Shown here in pieces: positions 6,779 through 9,128 of a stretch of DNA of 9,128 nt (positions within the stretch are counted from its first letter, which is position 1; each line of letters starts with the position of its first letter). The position numbers and the translations under genes were made by a program. The notes below the pieces were generated by a model. The model was given only the letters and a program-made list of their open reading frames with translations. It did not search any database and was not told where the DNA came from. Source of the stretch: a bacterium (lineage in GTDB: Bacteria > Tectomicrobia > Entotheonellia > Entotheonellales > Entotheonellaceae); assembly GCA_027294925.1 (NCBI GenBank), contig JAPULM010000126.1, positions 1-9,128 on the forward strand, given 5' to 3'.

Positions 6779-6811
6779 TGTGGAGATTTCATTGAGATTT
6801 TGTGGAGATAT
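6779..6811. repeat. Three 11-bp tandem repeats in the divergent control region
   Basis: TGTGGAGATTT (6779-6789), CATTGAGATTT (6790-6800) and TGTGGAGATAT (6801-6811) follow one another without gaps. Units 1 and 3 agree at 10 of 11 positions and unit 2 keeps the GAGATTT core. An 11-bp period is about one helical turn, as seen in tandem sites for a DNA-binding regulator. The repeats lie between the two candidate divergent promoters. Confidence 0.45.
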
Positions 6812-6851
6812 TATGTTGTCTACGCGCTCGCCGACCAGAAAATACCGCCAT

Positions 6852-6880
6852 TTGCTCCTGTTTCTGTAGCAGGCTATAAT
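6852..6880 (+). promoter_or_regulatory. Predicted sigma70-like promoter for the indolepyruvate oxidoreductase gene
   Basis: TTGCTC (6852-6857) and a perfect TATAAT (6875-6880) are spaced by 17 bases. Transcription would start near 6887, leaving a leader of about 94 bases before the ATG at 6981. It is the best promoter match I found in the window, and it sits in the spacer between divergent genes where one is expected. Confidence 0.55.
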
Positions 6881-6881
6881 T

Positions 6882-6897
6882 ATTCAAACGTTCGAAT
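6882..6897. promoter_or_regulatory. Imperfect 16-bp palindrome at the predicted transcription start (candidate operator)
   Basis: ATTCAAACGTTCGAAT is symmetric at all but one pair (14 of 16 bases) and is centred on AACGTT. It begins one base after the TATAAT box and spans the expected start site, which is where a repressor would block transcription. Its size and symmetry are like operators of TetR-family regulators of acyl-CoA or amino acid catabolism. No regulator gene is present in the window, so the partner is unknown. Confidence 0.45.
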
Positions 6898-6980
6898 GCG
6901 AACCCTGGCGTCACATGCATGCCGATGTCAAGGGGTTCACCTGTTTTATGCGGACGACACCAAACACGGAGGATCCCCCC

Positions 6981-9128
6981 ATGCCTCTGACTCTTGATGA
7001 TAAATATACGCTTCGCGATGGACGCGTTTACCTAACCGGTATTCAAGCGCTGGTACGCTTGCCCATTGATCAGCAACGGCGCGACGCCAACGCCGGTCTG
7101 AATACGGGGACGTTCATTTCCGGCTACGAAGGTTCCCCCCTAGCCGGCTACGATCTCACCTTAGCACGGGCCGGCCGCTTTTTACAAGAACACCAGATCG
7201 TACACCTGCCGGGCATTAATGAAGAACTCGGCGCCACGGCTGTCATGGGCAGTCAAATCGTCCACCTATTTCCTGGCCCACAGGTTGATGGGGTCAACGG
7301 CATCTGGTACGGCAAGGGACCAGGTGTCGACCGCTGTGGCGATGTTTTTAAACATGCTAATTTTGGCGGCACAAGCCAGTACGGCGGCGCCATTATCCTG
7401 GGGGGCGATGATCCAAACAGTAAAAGCTCAACCCTACCGCACCAGAGCGATTTCGCCTACGTGAGCGCCGGCATTCCTATTGTATATCCATCCAGTATCC
7501 AGGAATTTCTTGACTTCGGCCTGCATGCCTTCGCCATGTCTCGTCTGAGCGGCTGTTGGATTGCGTTGAAGCTCGTGACCAATTTATGCGATGGGGGCAG
7601 TGTGGTACAGGTGGCGCCGGACCACCCTCACATTGTCATACCTGAAGTCGAAATCGATGGCAAACCGTTTGAGAAAATTCAAGATGTCACGTTTCTTCCC
7701 CCTGGCACCATTGAGCTGGAACGACGCGTATTTTACGAACGTCACGCAGCCGTGCTCGCCTATGCCCGAGCCAACGGACTCAATCGTATTGAAGAACATA
7801 CCGGTGATGACCGCATTGGGCTGGTGAGCACCGGTAAAAGTTATGCCGACTTGCGACAAGCGCTACATGATATGGGGCTAGACAGCGCAACGCTACAACG
7901 CCTAGGGATTCGCATCTTGCGCTTAGGCATGACCTATCCCTTCGATCAGGAGATTGCACGGCGCTTCGCTACTGGTCTGGAAGAAATTGTCGTCATTGAA
8001 GAAAAACGCAGTTTTGTCGAAACCCAACTGAGCGAAGCGCTGTACGGGATGTCCCGCCATCCTCGTCTTGTGGGTAAACAGGACGAGCACGGCGCTCTCC
8101 TGTTTCCCATCCATGGGGAACTGGACGCTGACCTGATCACCATGCAGCTTGGCCCTCGCCTACTGTCGCTTGGTGACGCCCCGGGCATCGCGGCGCGTCT
8201 CGCCCTCCTAGATGCCATTCGGGGCCGTACTTATGATGACGTGATGCTGCGCAAGCCTAATTATTGCCCCGGCTGTCCCCACAATCGTTCAACGCGTATG
8301 CAAGAAGGGCAGATCACCGGCGGCGGTATCGGATGTCACGGCATGGGCGGACTGATTGAACAAACCTCGCGGCACACGCACTACCTATCGCAGATGGGCG
8401 GTGAGGGCCTGTCGTGGGTCGGCGCCGCATCGTTTTCGGACACCAAACATATCTTTCAAAATCTCGGTGACGGCACCTATTTTCACTCCGGTAATCAAGC
8501 CATACGCGCCTGCGTGGCATCCGGCGTCAACATCACCTTTAAGCTGCTCTACAATGGCACTGTCGCCATGACCGGCGGACAGGATGCACAGGGTAGCCTA
8601 CCGATTCCACCGCTCACCCACAGTCTGGCGGCAGAGGGGGTTAAGCAAATCATCGTGGTGTCGGAAATGCCGCAACGCTGGCGTGGCGCCAAGTTCGCCT
8701 CGATCACCAAACTCTACCACCGTGACAAACTGTTCGACGCCATGGACGAGTTGTCAAAGGTTGCCGGGGTCACCGTCTTAATCAATGACCAACAATGCGC
8801 AGTAGAAAAGCGCCGCGATCGCAAACGCGGCATCCAGGCGGAACCCAATGTGTTTGCTTTGATTAATGAAGAAGTTTGCGAAGGATGTGGCAACTGTGGT
8901 GAGCTGAGCAACTGTATGTCGCTGTATCCGGTAGAGACGGAATTCGGACCCAAGACACGTATTCACCAATCGTCTTGCAACAAAGACTACTCATGTCTCG
9001 ACGGTGACTGTCCGTCCTTCATCACCGTCGAGGTCGAACCTGGCACCGGCTTAATGCCAAAACAACAACCCACTTTAGATGCCACGGCCATACCGGAGCC
9101 AGTCGACAAAGTAACCCTTGACGGCGCC
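6981..9128 (+). CDS. Indolepyruvate:ferredoxin oxidoreductase, fused type (3' end beyond the window)
   Basis: The open frame runs from ATG 6981 to the window edge, 716 codons without a stop. GGAGG lies eight bases before the start. The enzyme oxidatively decarboxylates aryl-pyruvates from aromatic amino acid transamination to aryl-acetyl-CoA, passing electrons to ferredoxin. The N-terminal pyrimidine-binding domain has GTFISGYEGSPLAGYD (43-58), the thiamine-activating Glu region in GINEELGATAVMGSQ (78-92), KGPGVDR (112-118) and KSSTLPHQSD (148-157). The pyrophosphate-binding domain has CPGCPH (429-434), GCHGMGG (451-457) and the Mg-ThDP motif GDG (496-498) to Asn525. An Fe-S segment follows with Cys633, 636, 639 and 645 and then Cys666, 672 and 677. 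Fused family members are about 1,150 residues, so the C-terminal gamma (IorB-like) part should lie beyond the edge. Single-chain enzymes may prefer branched-chain or other 2-oxoacids; the exact substrate is inferred from family naming. Confidence 0.92.
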   Translation, partial: MPLTLDDKYTLRDGRVYLTGIQALVRLPIDQQRRDANAGLNTGTFISGYEGSPLAGYDLTLARAGRFLQEHQIVHLPGINEELGATAVMGSQIVHLFPGPQVDGVNGIWYGKGPGVDRCGDVFKHANFGGTSQYGGAIILGGDDPNSKSSTLPHQSDFAYVSAGIPIVYPSSIQEFLDFGLHAFAMSRLSGCWIALKLVTNLCDGGSVVQVAPDHPHIVIPEVEIDGKPFEKIQDVTFLPPGTIELERRVFYERHAAVLAYARANGLNRIEEHTGDDRIGLVSTGKSYADLRQALHDMGLDSATLQRLGIRILRLGMTYPFDQEIARRFATGLEEIVVIEEKRSFVETQLSEALYGMSRHPRLVGKQDEHGALLFPIHGELDADLITMQLGPRLLSLGDAPGIAARLALLDAIRGRTYDDVMLRKPNYCPGCPHNRSTRMQEGQITGGGIGCHGMGGLIEQTSRHTHYLSQMGGEGLSWVGAASFSDTKHIFQNLGDGTYFHSGNQAIRACVASGVNITFKLLYNGTVAMTGGQDAQGSLPIPPLTHSLAAEGVKQIIVVSEMPQRWRGAKFASITKLYHRDKLFDAMDELSKVAGVTVLINDQQCAVEKRRDRKRGIQAEPNVFALINEEVCEGCGNCGELSNCMSLYPVETEFGPKTRIHQSSCNKDYSCLDGDCPSFITVEVEPGTGLMPKQQPTLDATAIPEPVDKVTLDGA

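Noticed and set aside
6800..6997. 65-codon plus-strand frame in the divergent control region
   Set aside because: It covers the predicted promoter and operator, overlaps the real start at 6981 out of frame, and has no recognisable features.
1..9128. CRISPR array, phage or toxin-antitoxin locus, complete insertion sequence, tRNA or rRNA
   Set aside because: I found no regularly spaced repeats, transposase or integrase motifs, or structural RNA signatures. Nearly all the DNA is explained by metabolic genes with short spacers.

Overview
The window carries seven protein genes, one of them cut by the right edge, and reads as ordinary chromosomal metabolic DNA of a free-living bacterium with moderate GC. 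I see no rRNA, tRNA, CRISPR array, phage gene or intact insertion sequence. A fused indolepyruvate:ferredoxin oxidoreductase, an amidohydrolase of the amidohydrolase 2 type and a MetY-type sulfhydrylase would fit a proteobacterium or a metabolically versatile uncultivated lineage. This taxonomic placement is a guess from gene content, not from a marker gene.

Left block (1-2454, plus strand): the last codons of a possible upstream gene, a BtpA/SgcQ-family TIM-barrel protein (34-831), a 168-bp spacer with a candidate promoter, and a long metal-dependent amidohydrolase (1000-2454). A 206-bp spacer then separates this block from the convergent minus-strand block. It holds a compact double palindrome (2536-2589) that may act as a bidirectional terminator or be a dispersed REP-like repeat.

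Middle block (6674 down to 2661, minus strand), in transcription order: a FabH-type ketoacyl synthase III, a 140-bp spacer with a G.U-containing hairpin, a small CoA-binding Rossmann protein, O-acetylhomoserine sulfhydrylase (34-bp gap, probably co-transcribed), a GC-rich hairpin, and a D-2-hydroxyacid dehydrogenase. The CoA-binding protein and MetY form the most convincing operon pair and point to sulfur amino acid synthesis. The dehydrogenase may be transcribed separately because of the hairpin before it.

Right block (6981 to the edge, plus strand): the first 716 residues of a fused indolepyruvate:ferredoxin oxidoreductase, which oxidatively decarboxylates aryl-pyruvates to aryl-acetyl-CoA. 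It is divergent from the fabH-like gene across a 306-bp control region. That region has a good sigma70-like promoter, a 16-bp imperfect palindrome at the expected transcription start, and three 11-bp tandem repeats between the two genes. The most testable idea in the window is that the acyl-CoA-producing oxidoreductase and the acyl-CoA-consuming ketosynthase are co-regulated. I found no clear evidence of a novel defence, mobile or RNA-based system. The non-coding palindromes and the divergent control region are the parts most worth a second look.
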